Shown: positions 47,356 through 60,338, counted from the first letter of the stretch. The stretch is DNA of 64,000 nucleotides from Smallanthus sonchifolius (GCA_023525975.1 JAKNSE010000034.1:1178001-1242000), one strand, 5' to 3'. Notes: generated by a model not told the origin, from the letters alone. Numbers and translations are program-made.

Positions 47356-48270
47356 GTAAGGAGTTGCTGATTGATAATATTTTTGACTTTAGTGATGTTT
47401 ATTACATTTTATGTTGGTTAAATACAAATCTTTTGTTTATGAGATTTAAATAGTTTTATATATTTAAAAACGTTATACATAGATGTAAGTTATATAGATA
47501 CATATAAAACCAATCTTAATAAACGAGTTTTCCGGACTCGCTAACCGGCCTGCGACACCTACGCCCAAGAATATCGCAGGGAGCAATCCGGTTCTCAACC
47601 AAGGTCAAAGTGTGGGGCTCGAACTGCTATCTCTGCCCCACGATCGCTTTTTGCTCAAACCATTGACTTTGTATTCCCCGATCATTGACGTGGGCTGGCC
47701 ACCCCCAAAGTATAGCCTGTGAAGATTGAATTTAATACTATTTTCATTTAAATATGAATCTAACTTTGACACATATTTTTTCTTGGGTTTCAAACAATTG
47801 AATTGTCACACTCTAATAGTTTAATCTAATTTTTTTTAGGGGTGTCAATATTGACATGTTTAAATCGACGAATTCAAATAAGACATAAATTTTGTTTGTT
47901 TTAAAGATATCAACTTAATTTAGACACATTTAAAATTATATAATACAAACACCAACCGTGTAACCCATCCATCAAAAATCTAAAACGAGCCGGTGAGTTT
48001 TAAATAGGTTACAATAAGCTGCAAGTATATTGTCATGTTATAATAAAGTTATAAAAGGACGACCAGTTGAACTTATATATTAAACGAGCTGACAAATCTA
48101 ACCATTAGTACAACTTGAACACGACCTTTTATTAAATGTGTTACACATACCGACCCCAACACATGTTAATTAAACACGTCATAACCTAAACAACTCAAAA
48201 CTCAATTATTTTTCGTGTCGGGTTGTGGATCATGTCAAGAATCGGCACCGTTATAACCTAAATTAACCAT

Positions 48271-48330
<60 letters not shown>

Positions 48331-48437
48331 TAAAATACAATCAAAATTATAAAAAAAAACCACATGAAATTTACAAAATGTGACAAAGAAACAAGATGAT
48401 AGTCATCACATAGTAGTACTTAACCAACTGCACTGAA
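47356..48437. other. Region downstream of the ERF gene, with (AT)n tract
   Basis: No gene. A pure (AT)n run occupies 48276-48328. The stretch 47600-47720 has a tRNA-like GGGCTCGAACTGCTATCTC on the plus strand, without a cloverleaf that I can form. Confidence 0.55.
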
Positions 48438-49133
48438 TTAATAAAGCGTACAAACAGTTTTTGCTCTTTTTTTCAAACTACCAACAAGATTCATCTCAAC
48501 TTCTACATCGTTATTACTATTACTAGGGTTCATCTCTGTCCTCATCACCATCATACCAGAATTACTGAATAGCTGACCCACAGAAGTCACCACGTGGCAC
48601 TTGTCGTTACTGCCACCACCACCACACCCGCCGGACTTCCTCTTCTTCGCTTCCAATGACGGTGACGTAGAGGTGTTAGATAACGGTAACGGCAACGGTA
48701 ACGGGAACACCGATGGTATCTCAAAGTTGGTCCGGGCTTTTGATCCTCTCAGTCTCCTTGCCGCAGCGTCGTAAGCACGCGCCGCCTCCTCCGCCGTATC
48801 AAACGTCCCTAGCCAGTGTCTGCACCGTCCTATCCTGTCACGTATCTCCGCCGACCATCTCCCCCACGGCCTCTTTCTCACCCCTCTGTAGTTCTTAACC
48901 GACCGAATAATTTCTGTTTCTTTGTTGACGTCAGTAACAGAATCTGTTTCGGTGGTTACAGATTTTCCGTACAGCACACGTTCGCCGACTACGGCAGCGA
49001 TGCCTTCGAGAACCGGAGGGGGATCGTATTCGGAGAAAGTATGAGGTTCCGTCGAAGGGTTTTGTGGCGGAAAGTGATGAAATGAATTAGGGTTAGCAGG
49101 CCAAAGGGGAAGGGTTTGGAAGATGGTGTTCAT
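48438..49133 (-). CDS. AP2/ERF-type transcription factor (231 aa)
   Basis: Intronless. One AP2/ERF domain spans residues about 81-138: YRGVRKRPWGRWSAEIRD, WLGTFDTAEEAARAYD, AARRLRGSKARTNF. The Ala and Asp positions that mark the ERF rather than DREB subfamily are present (AEIRD, TFDTAEEAA). DNA target by family: GCC-box-like elements. N-terminal 80 residues are Pro/Thr-rich and disordered. Residues about 145-155 are a PLPLPLPL run. A basic KKRK (about 167) and a C-terminal KKRAK could serve nuclear import. No classic EAR motif is seen. A TATA box lies 67 bases upstream. Exact ERF group is not assigned. Confidence 0.93.
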   Translation of the reverse strand: MNTIFQTLPLWPANPNSFHHFPPQNPSTEPHTFSEYDPPPVLEGIAAVVGERVLYGKSVTTETDSVTDVNKETEIIRSVKNYRGVRKRPWGRWSAEIRDRIGRCRHWLGTFDTAEEAARAYDAAARRLRGSKARTNFEIPSVFPLPLPLPLSNTSTSPSLEAKKRKSGGCGGGGSNDKCHVVTSVGQLFSNSGMMVMRTEMNPSNSNNDVEVEMNLVGSLKKRAKTVCTLY

Positions 49134-49199
49134 GGTTATGTTGTTAGTGTGTGTGTATCTTCGACTTGTAAGTGGTGTGCATGGGGACTGATGACCATC

Positions 49200-49207
49200 T
49201 ATTTATA
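49200..49207 (-). promoter_or_regulatory. TATA box of the ERF gene
   Basis: TATAAATA on the minus strand, 67-74 bases upstream of the ATG at 49133. Position fits a core promoter. Confidence 0.55.
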
Positions 49208-49617
49208 CCCACTTTCAACCCGACCCGTTTTCGAAGACGAGCGAGATATAATATTCTATTGTCCACATAAAGTGATTATATTATAAATACACACATAATA
49301 AATTAAAATAAAATCAGAAAACTAGCAATTTAGAGAAAAAATATTACTTCTATTATATTCTTGTTAGAGACGATACAACTTTATGATTGTGTGTGTATTG
49401 TTACTCGACTTATTTTTGTTAATACATGTAATATGACTTTATTTTTGGTCTTAAGAAAACATATTTTTTTTATGATAGTTAAGGAATAAAAATTAAATAT
49501 CAACGTAACCCGCTTACGATCCATTTTCATAGTGGTAACTCCTACTTTCTAGCAATCAACTCCTTTTCAACAACTGTGTTTAGTAAGTTCGTGTTAGAGA
49601 GAAGGTAGCATGGGAAG

Positions 49618-49772
49618 CAATGGCGGAGGATAGTGAGGGCCCGAGGGCGATTTTTCGCTCAGAATTGTTAGTATATACGTATTCGGCCGATTTTTCGCTC
49701 AGTAGTGTTAATTTACACGTATCTGGCCGAAAAATCCTGCTCTCTGCGTTTTTTTTCAAACTCCACCACTGA
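49618..49772. repeat. GGCGGA-bounded MITE, copy 1
   Basis: Contains GTGAGGGCCCG and two ATACGTATTCGGCCGATTTT-like units and ends near CTCCACCACTG. It matches 60353-60492, whose ends GGGGCGGAA and TTCCGCCCC are clean inverted repeats. Confidence 0.65.
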
Positions 49773-51159
49773 TGGGAAGGTAGCTTCGACTTTGTCATTA
49801 AGTTCACCTTCTACCCCATTTGCCTCTATCTATTTGGTTCATATAAGAATTTGCTAATTCTTAGTTCAGGCTCGCAACACATACACACACGGCCAAGGAG
49901 GTTTGTTAGGAAGGCAACTGAATCCTATTAAACACGGAAGCCACTTAGGTAACTTTATAGGTCTTTCTACTAAGAAAATTTGTTGTTACCCGTGGTTGGT
50001 TCGTTATGCCTGGATCACCTACTATAATAAGAAGATGATAGATTTGATATAAACTATCACCCCGTTGAGACGTGCTACGCTTATTAATGATCAGAATCCA
50101 GTGATTACTGGTAGAACCTCGTTTCTCTACAGACCACAACAGAGTTTTGAAAAATGTTTGTATTCCAGTCAAAATGCTACAACATTCAGCAGATTGATTT
50201 AATTCTTTCCATCCGTAAGGTACAAACTTTTTTTTTAATTGTTAGTCTCCTTTCAACATGTTTAAAACACAACCTAAACCCTATACAAATTTTCATCACA
50301 TATGTTTAATTATAAACGCTTAACATTTTGTTTTGTTTAGTTTTTTGAATATATAGAAAAAGTATAGTAGTAAGAGTAGTTTGTAGAATTAATTGAACGG
50401 GTAAGGTGAGAGGGGTTGGGTAGGTGAAGCAGATTATCTGGACCATGCTTATTGGTTATAACCGATGGTTAATGATGGGGTTGTTTGATTTACGAGGTTC
50501 AGGAGGGGTCATAGTTACTGCTGGTGCATGCCATGGTACGTATGGTCAGGCAGGGGGACGTGTTGTAAAACTAAGATCTTGAAATCTCTTGTTAAACAGT
50601 GCTTAAATTGTTTGATTTGATATTTATGATCTTTTGTGGTGTTGTGTTGTAAAAGCCTTATTTTCCTATGACGTCACTTCTGCTTTTCAATCTTTATTTC
50701 ATTTTCTTTCTTCTTTCATTTATTAAATTTGTAATTAGTTACTTTTATGTTTATTTATTTACTTTACTAAAATTAAAATCTTCGAGAAAATTAGTCATTG
50801 GTTAATGGAACTTGCATAATTTACACAGAAGTAGACAACTTTAACCAACTTACCATACAATTTAGCTCTAAAAATTAAATTTGTCAAAAGAATTCAACAC
50901 ACAATAATAACATTATACGTAGTAAATTCCCGCTCATAACAACGCTAATTGATACAGTCTAGGCACAATAACATTATGAAAAACCTTTACTCTATGACAA
51001 GGGTTAGATGGGGCAAGCTGCTCGCCAAAGAGCCCCCCCCCCCCCCCCGACTCCATATAATTCAACACACGAAGTGTAACTTAGTTTGGGATCGGATCGG
51101 GTTCTGAGGTACAGGACACTGATACTCCTTTGGTAAGTTAAGTGTTACTCTTTTCTCTA
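49773..51159. other. Gene-free spacer
   Basis: AT-rich, no ORF with recognisable content. A C16-18 run occurs near 51030. Confidence 0.5.
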
Positions 51160-51665
51160 TACTTATAACTAGGGAAAACTTCACAACTAGGAAAAACTTC
51201 ACTGAAATAGTAATTAAGTTTTTTATATGTTTCAATTTAGTACTCAACTTTTTTTGTCTCATTTAAGTTATTCAAGTTTTTCATCTGTTCCATTTTAGTA
51301 ACTCCAACTTTTTTGTCTCATTTTAGTCAACTTAAGTTTCGTATGTTGTTCCAATCTTACGCAATTACGTGGTTAAAATGTTACTTTTTTTTTGATTTTG
51401 TGTTTATGAATGTGTTGATTTACTAATTTTTTTGGATTCAGTTTCACCTTATCCATAAAATGAAATAAAAAAAGTAACTCATAACATGGTAATTACGAAA
51501 GATTGGAACATCACGTGAAACTTGAGTGAATAAAATGATATAAAAAAGTACGAGTGACTAAATGGAACATATGATAAACTTGAGTTTCTAAAATGAGACA
51601 AAAAAAAGTTTAAGTGACTAAAATGAAACAAATGAAAAACTTGGTTATTATTATGTAAAGTCACC
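51160..51665. mobile_element. Foldback MITE, about 500 bp
   Basis: Two arms of about 190 bp are inverse copies, built from repeated phrases such as TTTTGTCTCATTTTAG and CAAGTTTTTCATCTGTTCCA against their complements at 51560-51640. Little unique sequence remains between the arms. Confidence 0.75.
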
Positions 51666-53251
51666 ATTTATAACTACAATAACAATAACTTAAGGTTTTT
51701 TTTTATATTGCTTTTAGCATATGACATATCATATTTAAAAATAATTAAAATAGTCAAAAATCAAAATGGCGAGACTTCATCATTTATTATTCATTAACTA
51801 TTATAAGTTTGATATATTTTTATATATAAAATCTGTAAATAGCAATAGATATGAAACTTGATGGTTTATATAAAGATTTTAAAGTGAAATGAGGATTTCA
51901 AGCAAATAAACAGACTTTGGACTAAGAGGCCATCACTTGTTGGCATGGTTAACCCCAAAACCCAAACCCAAACCCATTTTGGGATTTTGGAAAAGGTTGT
52001 AGTAAAAACAATAAAAAGAAATGCCAAAAGTAAACAGGACAAACAAAGTATGCAATTATCACACCTTTTATCATTGTTTAAACCCATGTCTCCATTTTTT
52101 TAATAAAATATTAGGTCTTTGACTTGTATTAGTTACTAACAAATCAATTTATGATAAAAAATAAAATAAAATACAGACTATATTTGATTTTTTTTATGTG
52201 CAAAAAAAACTGTTAAGTGATTTTAATGAAAAAATGGATTTTGGTGAAAAAATGAAAGTATGTTGAGTTTTTTTATGTTATTTGCCCTAGATTAGATTAG
52301 TTAATGAATTACTGAAAAAGGGATCGTTTATTGGGTTCAAGTAAATGGAAACAAATTAGATTTGGGTTACTTGTACGTCATTATGTTTTAGATTATAAAG
52401 CTTGGTGTGATTTTAACTTTAGCTTGCAATTAGTATTTGTATCATTTGTTCTAGTATCTTGCTAGTTTATTTTAATAATATCTAGTCATAAAAAAAAATT
52501 ATACATTAATTAGCAAAGCAAATGATTTATTATTTTTTTAACAATTTTCTACTCTTAAAATCACCTAAACTTATATTTGCAGGATTTAAACTCATACCAT
52601 TTTTATAGGGAACAAACACCAATATCATTACAGTAGAACGTTGTTGCCATAGCAAAGGATCTATATAAGCGACCATTGTTTAAGTTTATTTTTGAACACC
52701 AATACCCCATTTTGGGCCTCCTAATAATAATTTATACTAATCCGTCACAGACGGGACTCGAACAACCCTTGACCATAAAGCCACAAAAGAGCTTCACCAT
52801 TTAACTTTAAATGAATTTGTCATTTGACTCAATCTCAACCCGATCATTGTTTAAATGCTTTAAATTTTATAAATTCATTTATTTTACTAACTTTGATAAA
52901 TAGATTGCCATTGGAAATGTGAAAAGACATTAAATCCAAGTTGGAGCTTGTTTAGTAATTTTCGAGGCTATTTAGGATTGTCCACTTTTGAATATTCTTC
53001 TGCATCACATTCCCCCTAACTTTGAGTTGTTTTTATTCGTCAACATGGTGAAAGATACGTTCCTTTTAGAAAAAACATTTTATCAATTCTTTTTAATAAA
53101 AGACCTATAAAGTGAAATAGGTACCACTACCAACCATCAATTAAAAAAATCTATAAATCGATTCAATTTGTATATGGTTCATTTTAAATAGGTTAATAAT
53201 ATTTAACCCAATATTAATAATCATAAAATCTAACTGTAATCAGATAAACCT
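51666..53251. other. Gene-free AT-rich spacer
   Basis: No coding gene, RNA gene or clear repeat boundary seen. 52730-52780 (GACGGGACTCGAACAACCC) has a reversed B-box-like stretch and may be a SINE remnant. Confidence 0.45.
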
Positions 53252-53470
53252 TGTGTTATAGTTGAAACAGTGAATCCAGAAAAGGCTGCAGAGATAGCAA
53301 TGAGATGACAAACATAGTATTACTGTATACATCATCATTCATCAATATGTAATATTTGATTTAATGATAGCTTTCAAATCACAAAATAATATAACTTAAC
53401 AAGTTTTAAATTTAATCACCTTGAATGGTTAGTAAGATACATCATGTGTCATATTCTAATTAATCATACG
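53252..53470. repeat. Inverted partner of the repeat at 47150-47355
   Basis: See partner. In this copy the plus strand can be read as a short peptide end, VETVNPEKAAEIAMR and TGA (53265-53310), while the other copy has lost that frame. Both could therefore come from the last exon of an unknown gene. Confidence 0.6.
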
Positions 53471-53494
53471 TTGAAATAGAGGGGATTTAGGTAA

Positions 53495-53690
53495 TGATGA
53501 GCATTTGGTATCAAGTACAGGTACCGGTATCATACCGATAGATTCGGTACAGTATTGGTACCCACTTTACCATAAATCCGGTATTGTAACGAATACCGGT
53601 AACATACATATATCGTACCGGTACCCGTTTTTCCATAAATTCGGTACCGGTATTTTCAGTACCGATCTCATCCCTAGGTTTACGGGGTCG
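53495..53690. mobile_element. GGTACCGGTAT-rich MITE, copy 1
   Basis: About 195 bp rich in GGTACCGGTATC and ATAAATTCGGTACC and ending GATCTCATCCCTA. A relative lies in the opposite orientation at 58688-58890. Confidence 0.6.
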
Positions 53691-54057
53691 TAAGATCGTT
53701 TAGTCGAATTTTTTTTTTTATTATTAATCACTATTCTTAGAACAGGACAGAAATGTCAGGCCTGACTGGTTGGTCTGGGAACCGACTACATAACAGGTCC
53801 AGTTGAACACTCTTGAACCAACTTAACATGGACACATTAATTATGAGTCGGACTGGTTGAACGGATGAACCTAGATAGAATTTTTATTTTTATTTTATTT
53901 TTCAACTTTTTTCCTACAAAATCTTATTTATTAATTTATTTACTATTTTATGCTTTAAGTTTAATTTATTACAACTTTTATATTTTATTAAGGTTATAAA
54001 TCCACACATTACGCGACAAAGCGGACACATATATAAAGGTACAAAAAAAAAACGATT

Positions 54058-55240
54058 TTGGAACCGCCTAACCCGAACCGGAATAGATTCTGGTTCCTAC
54101 CGGAATGGTCTAGACCCGGTTTGAACCCATTTTTACTTGGTGGTTCCTACCAGGTTTTGGGTTTCCTATGTGTGACCAGTTCCTATTCGGACCCTACCCA
54201 GAAGTGGTTCATACCCAGTTTTAGCCGTTAATGTTTAAAAAAACCATTTTTAACATCTATATAGCCGTTGAAGGTGGGTATTTGATCGTTTTCTTGTTTT
54301 TTAGCCTCCCTAAGTTAGTATAAATAGATGTTGGATAAATTGGTTAAGTACCCAACTTGAAAACGCAAATCCGAGCTGAAAAAACGCAAAAAATACTCAT
54401 TTTACTATCCTTCCCGACTTTCGACTCTCACTATGGCTCTCTCAGTCACTCGCAATCACAATCATTCGTTGTTCAACCGTCAATTGTTGTTCAGGTGCTT
54501 TCGCATAATAGGAACCAAGAAATTTGGTGCAATTGAGATTTGGTTGAGAAGAGTGACAGATCTCAAAAGGCTTGTTGCAAGTTTTGTGACACTCTTTTAA
54601 ATAAATAATCGAGCTCAACTTTGAAGAAGCACATTGTGAATAACTATTGAAAGGCATTGAGCAAATAAGCGCCGACGAAGACGACGAATAACATAAAAAT
54701 AAAAATATAGTGTTTAAAATTGTATTTCTTTTGTTTGAGAACTATTAAAAATAAACAAAAAATGCAATTTATGTTGTTTAATGTTATTTTAATTATTAAA
54801 AAAAAATATTAGACCCGGTTGGAACCAGTTCCAAATCCTACCCCCGTTCGTGCCCCTACCCGACCTGGTTCCTAACCGGAACCGGTTTGTACCCCTACCC
54901 AACCCGATTTCCACCCGACCCAAAAAATCGGTTCCAAACTGGTTCCGATTCTTGAGCCCGACCAGGTTTGTCCACTTCTACACGTATATGTGGGATTGGT
55001 GTGGTGTGGGATATGGCCCAATGAAAGTTGTGTTATAAATGGGCCGCCCACTAAAAAGAATAGATTTGTCATTTTACATCGGGGGTAGACCGGGCAAAAC
55101 CCGTTCGGTTTAGTTCAACATAGTTAAATCCGGTTTGGAGTGGAACTAGTTCAGGTCGATTCCGGTTTTTGTATGTTGATTCTGGAATACCTAACATGAA
55201 ATTGGAACCTGGTACAGTCGGGTTTAAACCGGGTTGATAT
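54058..55240 (+). mobile_element. Decayed hAT transposon remnant with BED-finger fragment
   Basis: Both ends are rich in AACCGGAACC/GGTTCC units (54058-54240 and 54810-55240). In the middle (about 54565-54655) a frame reads CKFCDTLLN, a stop, then SSSTLKKHIVNNY, the pattern of the BED zinc finger of plant hAT transposases. No catalytic region is left. Confidence 0.55.
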
Positions 55241-55394
55241 GAAAATTTAATTTTTCACTTTTAAAATAAACAAATCATAATATTTTTTTAAAAGCATTAA
55301 TTACATAAATGGCCCTTATGGTTTGATCAAATTATATTTTGGCTCTCAGTTTTAAAAATTACAAATTTAGTCTAGACTTTTGGGAGTAGTTGCG

Positions 55395-55620
55395 CCGTTA
55401 GCCTCTTCCTCAATGTCCATCTTGGAGAAAGAGTATTTGTTGTAGAAACTGCGTGAGGAAGTCATGATGTCAATGGTGTTGGCTGATGAAGAAGGTTTAT
55501 TGCCCTGGCCTCGTATATATATACACTAGTACAGTTATTAGTTTAACACAACGTGATATGTGAGCCACAAATCTAAATATTTTGATCAAGCTTTAAGGGA
55601 TATTTCACTTTCTTGTAAAG
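55395..55620 (-). pseudogene. Truncated second copy of the DUF247 gene 5' end
   Basis: Matches 60870-61080: the promoter (AACACAACGTGATAT, AAGCTTTAAGGGATATTT, a TATATATATA run) and the first 16 codons from ATG 55465. Here the start reads MTSSRSFYNKYSFSK; in the neighbour it reads MKSSQSFSNKYSFSK. Homology ends near 55400 and no further DUF247 exon follows on the same strand before the SINE-rich stretch's other side. A remnant of a tandem duplication. Confidence 0.75.
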
Positions 55621-55747
55621 CAAGTTACTGACACATTTAACAAAAATAATTATTCTAAAGAAATGTTTCATAAATTTATACCATGTAATTATGTAGAGTT
55701 AATTAGTTAATTTTGTGACTATGAAATTGTTGAAATTAGAAAATCTT

Positions 55748-56276
55748 TTTTCGTTTGAAAGGCGAAGACGTCGCACCCCCGTCACATGGGAGAGCCTCGT
55801 CCAACTCCGACCATATAAAGAATATGATTTCAATCGGATGATTTTTTCATTTACAATAACCCAATATAAATACATAATAGAAAGCTAGAAATAAGGAAGT
55901 AATTACAATGACTAACCTATTGACTAGGCTAAAGAACATGGAGTAGTTATTCCATGAATAATTCAAAATTCAAATTGATTTTAATTTTGGTTGTACTACT
56001 AATTCGGATGTGGTTTGATAATATGTTGTCTAAACCGGGCCCATTTGACGTCAGAGTTGAAGAGATTTCAAAGAAAAATCTCACCCAATACGGCCTCTTC
56101 CGTGCTTAAGGGAGAGCTAAGGCCCAAACCCTGAATCAGCGTGGGTAAAACCCTGGTGCATCAGGCTAAGAGCTAGGCCTCATTTGCAATGCCGCGGAAA
56201 TTAATGGTGGTGGCAGGGCTCGAACTCGGGTTTCATGAAACTTTACCTCAACTACTAAACCGGAGCATGTTTGGCA
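55748..56276 (-). mobile_element. SINE family B, copy 3, with about 200-bp insertion
   Basis: Perfect 15-bp duplications AAATTAGAAAATCTT (55733-55747, 56277-56291). Minus strand: head with B box GAGTTCGAGCCC (about 56215-56230), body, then CGAAAAAA at the tail. An AT-rich insertion of about 200 bp splits the body near 55813-56017, explaining the excess over 331 bp. Confidence 0.85.
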
Positions 56277-58687
56277 AAATTAGAAAATCTTAATAGTATA
56301 GAAAGTATAGAATAGATATACTTAAGTCAAACCCTAATTAAAAGTTGTATACTTTTTAAAGAAAAAAACACACAGTCACACACATAATACACTCGATCAC
56401 TCGACCCCTTCAGATCCAGGAATTTCAGGGAGCTGATGGAACACTCGAGCGCAACTATACACCGAGCAGAAAGCTTGTACGGTCGTCAAGAACAACATAA
56501 ACAAAGCAGCCAACAACGTTAAAATCTTCCAAGATGCAAACACATATTTCTTCATATACTTTGACAATTTCACCCTCCACGTTTGATCATACCTCTTATT
56601 CACATCTGCAACCACTTTATCCAGTGTAGCAACCTTCGTTAGCTTAACAGATTTACTCATTCCGTTCCATAAATCCGCAACCTCTTTATCACTCTTCAAA
56701 TGGTTCAAAACTATCCCTCTTTCTTGCAAAAACTTTGCGTCTTCTTGCGTGTCGATTATTCCGTTCATTAACTCTGTATAACGAGCCATCACCAACGGTC
56801 CCGCTGCAACACAAGCTTCGTACGCCACCAGGTTTCTCAAATAAACCTCCGTGTTCACCTCCAATTCGACCACCGGGAGGTAAAGTGTAGATGTTTTGAC
56901 ATCAAAACTAATGCTGGATATTCCACCGTTAGCAGGTGAGAATAGGATTCCTGCTTTCACCAATTCGGTAACTGATGGGATCGTGATCTCTTCGATTGTT
57001 GGCGTTTTTTGCTCACCACTTTCGTCCTTTGATTTCTCCTGTCCTTCACCACGAAAGTTTTCGAACATGTGTTCTATGGGTTCTTTCATGAGCTTGAGTA
57101 TTGGAAGGTTAGATAAGATCTTCCATGGAAGTTTCATCACGAACGTGACTGGTTTCCCGAAAATGATTTTCTTGAAAATCTTTACAAATGCAGCGTTTGT
57201 TTTGGAGAGGATTTTCCGGATGAAGTTCATGAACCGTTTAACATCGCTAGATTTTGCAAAAGATTCTTCTCCATCACCGCCATGACGGACTTCGGTGATA
57301 CCTGTTAGATAAATTACAGTTAGAAAATATCAGTTAGGATTAGATAAAAATATATTAGCTTTGGTTTGTTACATGAGTAATATTTATTGTGATTTTTTTT
57401 TGGATTTATGGGGTATTTTTGAAAACCAGTTTGGTGGAAGCGGACTCAACCATGTTCGCTTGTGGTGGAAACAGACTTAACCAAGTTTCTGTTTTTCCTT
57501 TGAAGTTCATGGTTTCTGGGTTGCAAATTTATAAAAATGCTGATGTCCGTTTGTCATAGCAACGATTTACCCAAGTCCGTTTGCTTGGTCAGCGAATTCA
57601 CCAAAAATCAATACACTTACTGATAGGAGTGATGACCTGGTACCGAACCACGACCCAGACCCAGATCCGAAGGTGATTCGCATCATCCATCTGACCCAAT
57701 GTTGCTTAGTTACTCCACCACACATGTGCAAGTGGGTTAATCCTAACCCATGCATACGTAAAATTGGACCAGTCTTGAAATTATTATCCCACGTTTTCCT
57801 ACATCACTTTTTGGTTTGCAATTGAATTTTATTTCTAGTATTTTTATTCTTAGTTTAATTTGTAGTGGTCAAGGGTAGTTAGCCCATGTTCTAGTAGCAG
57901 TTTCTTTTCTTTTCTTTCAATGTATATATAATGGGTTACGATGAAAAGGAGAAGGTAGTATTTGATGTTTAGAAAAAAATGTTTTCTTTGGTTGATTTTA
58001 TCTCAATGGATATTTGAGTTAAGGTTAATTTGTCTATGCTAGCTCAACCTTGGCGCGTTTGGTGGTGTTCTTAGACACGATTTCTTAGCCGAAGTGGTGT
58101 ATCTGTATCTTCGGTTAAAGATCGCAACCCGATTGTTTGTTTCGGTGGTTAATCTGTATCCGAAACGAGCCGTCGATCTATCCGTTTCCGTACTCTGATT
58201 TCCTATCACTTACAAAGAAAGCACCAGAAACCAAACTGAATTTGGTATTCACACAATTTCTTGAAGAAAAAAATCTATTTAGAATTTTTTTTTTGGATAT
58301 ATAGGGAACTTTAGAGATTGAATTTGGTTTGTAGGTGAATTTTGAATTAACTTTAGTTTCTAAGTAATCTGATTGTTGAACAAACAAATTCAACCAATCA
58401 ACAAGTTGGACAAACGGATTAAAGCAAATCTGCTTGTTGCACAAGCGGATTCTACTCACATGAATGACTTAAATCCGCTTTTCCAACGGATTAGTTGAAT
58501 CCACTAGTCAAACCATCAGATTACATAGAAATCAAAATCCATTTGAAATTCACCTATAAACCAAGATTAATCCCCGGATGCCCCTATAAATCTAAAAAAA
58601 TCTTGACCAAATACATAACTAGTATTAAGCACGCACACGTTACGGTGCGTTAAATCACAAAAAAAAGTAACCTCTTTGATGGCGTTT

Positions 58688-58890
58688 AACTAGGGATGAG
58701 ATAGGTATCGGTGTCGAAAATACCGATACCGAATTTCTAGAAAAGCGAGTACCGAATATCGTACCAAATCTATCAGTATGGTACCGATACTCGTTACAAA
58801 ATGCTATCTCTAATGGTATCGCCACTATACCAGTATCGAGAATACCGATACCAAATTTCTAGAAAAGTGGTTACCGAATACCGTATCGAA
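58688..58890. mobile_element. GGTACCGGTAT-rich MITE, copy 2 (in DUF247 intron 2)
   Basis: Starts GGGATGAGATAGGTATCGG, the inverse of the end of copy 1, and repeats ATACCGATACC phrases twice with AATTTCTAGAAAAG. Downstream, to about 59110, are irregular GTGTGGGCTGTGAA-type repeats. Confidence 0.6.
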
Positions 58891-59983
58891 TTACGGGTGT
58901 ATGGGTTGTGAAGGTGGTAGATTTATGGAGTGTGGGCTGTGAATGAGTCTGATTGGCATTGACTTTTTAGTGTCTATGAAGGTGTCAGGTTTATGGAGTG
59001 TAGGCTCTGAATGTGTCGGATTATAGATGTGTGGCTATAAAGGTGACAGATTATGAGAATCTGGGTTGTAAAGATCATGTATTATGAGTGTGTGGACTTT
59101 TACCATGTAGGATTATGGATATGTCAACTATGAAAAAGTAATTCTCAATGCCTATTTGAGCAAAAATTGCAGCCAACATGCCTATTCTTATGGTTTTCCC
59201 CGTTTTAAATATATATCTAATATAATACATGCTTTCATTTTCACATAGTACCTTCGTTCTCAATCTCAATCACGTCATAGTGGTGGAGCTCTTTATCGTT
59301 TGGCACGGTTACGTGGTAGAAGAAGTCGAGAAGATGATCTCAATCGTCTATATCAACATCCGGCAACTCTTGTTCATGAAACGGAGAAAGTTCATGATAC
59401 AACCCCATCAGCATCGTCTTCAATGTCTCCCCGACAGACTTGTTGTCAGTCTCCCGGTTCTGATGCTCCAACATCGTCTTGATCAGAAATAACGGGATCT
59501 GATTCTCCACCATCACCAAATCACGAACAATAGCCATATGAGACAGTTTCTTCCTTGTAACGTCCACCAAATGTGACATCGCGGATGTAACTTTCTTGAG
59601 CGTCCGACCTTCTTCTTTCATGGAATACCACAAGAAATTCTAACAAAAACGCCATGTCAACGGCCATCATCCACACAAGTGCGTCACCGGACATGTCCAG
59701 AAACTTATGGTAGCAAGCACGGATTCGAGCCTCGTCTTTTATCTTCATTATCTCCACGATCCGTTCGAAGCTGACGTTCATGTGTTTCTGGATTCTTCGA
59801 GCAGCGTCAAGCTTGTACCTGTGAGGTTAATCCCGATCATTAACCCAAGTCAAAGTTAAAGGGTCGTTATGTAATTTATGTATAGTTTATATTTTAAGTC
59901 ATTTGTGTGAATCTAATAAGTCAAGGGGTTAAACATGTCAAGTATGTAACCTTTGAAACTAATTATGTGAACCGTCGGTAGGG

Positions 59984-60338
59984 CTGTGCAAAGGGTCGGA
60001 ACCGACCCAACCCGACCCGGACCCTCCAGAACCGAATACCCTTTTAGTGATGAAATTGGGAACCATGAACCGAACCTTATAAGCCTATGTGATTCGGGTC
60101 CTTGAGGTTCCGGGTCCGGTTCATGGTTCTGAGGGTCCAGAACCACAACTTGCTCACCCCTAAATGTGTATAGTGTTGGAACCGATCCGACCCTCTAGAA
60201 CCAAATACCCTTTTATTGATGAAATCGGGAACCACGAACCGAACCTTATAAGCTTATGTGGTTCGGGTCCTTGAGGTTCCGGGTCCGCTTCACGGTTCTG
60301 AGGGTCCAGAACCACAACTTGCTCACCCCTATGAACCG
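59984..60338. repeat. Tandemly doubled MITE (about 180 bp each) in DUF247 intron 1
   Basis: Two adjacent copies (about 59984-60160 and 60175-60338) share AATACCCTTTTA, GAACCTTATAAGC and CCAGAACCACAACTTGCTCA. Each is rich in GGTTC/GAACC, with inverted halves. Confidence 0.75.

Noticed and set aside
59340..59781. Two separate small DUF247 genes
   Set aside because: The two overlapping frames are one exon broken by a frameshift; exon borders and phases tie them to the exons at 60684-60931 and 56397-57301.
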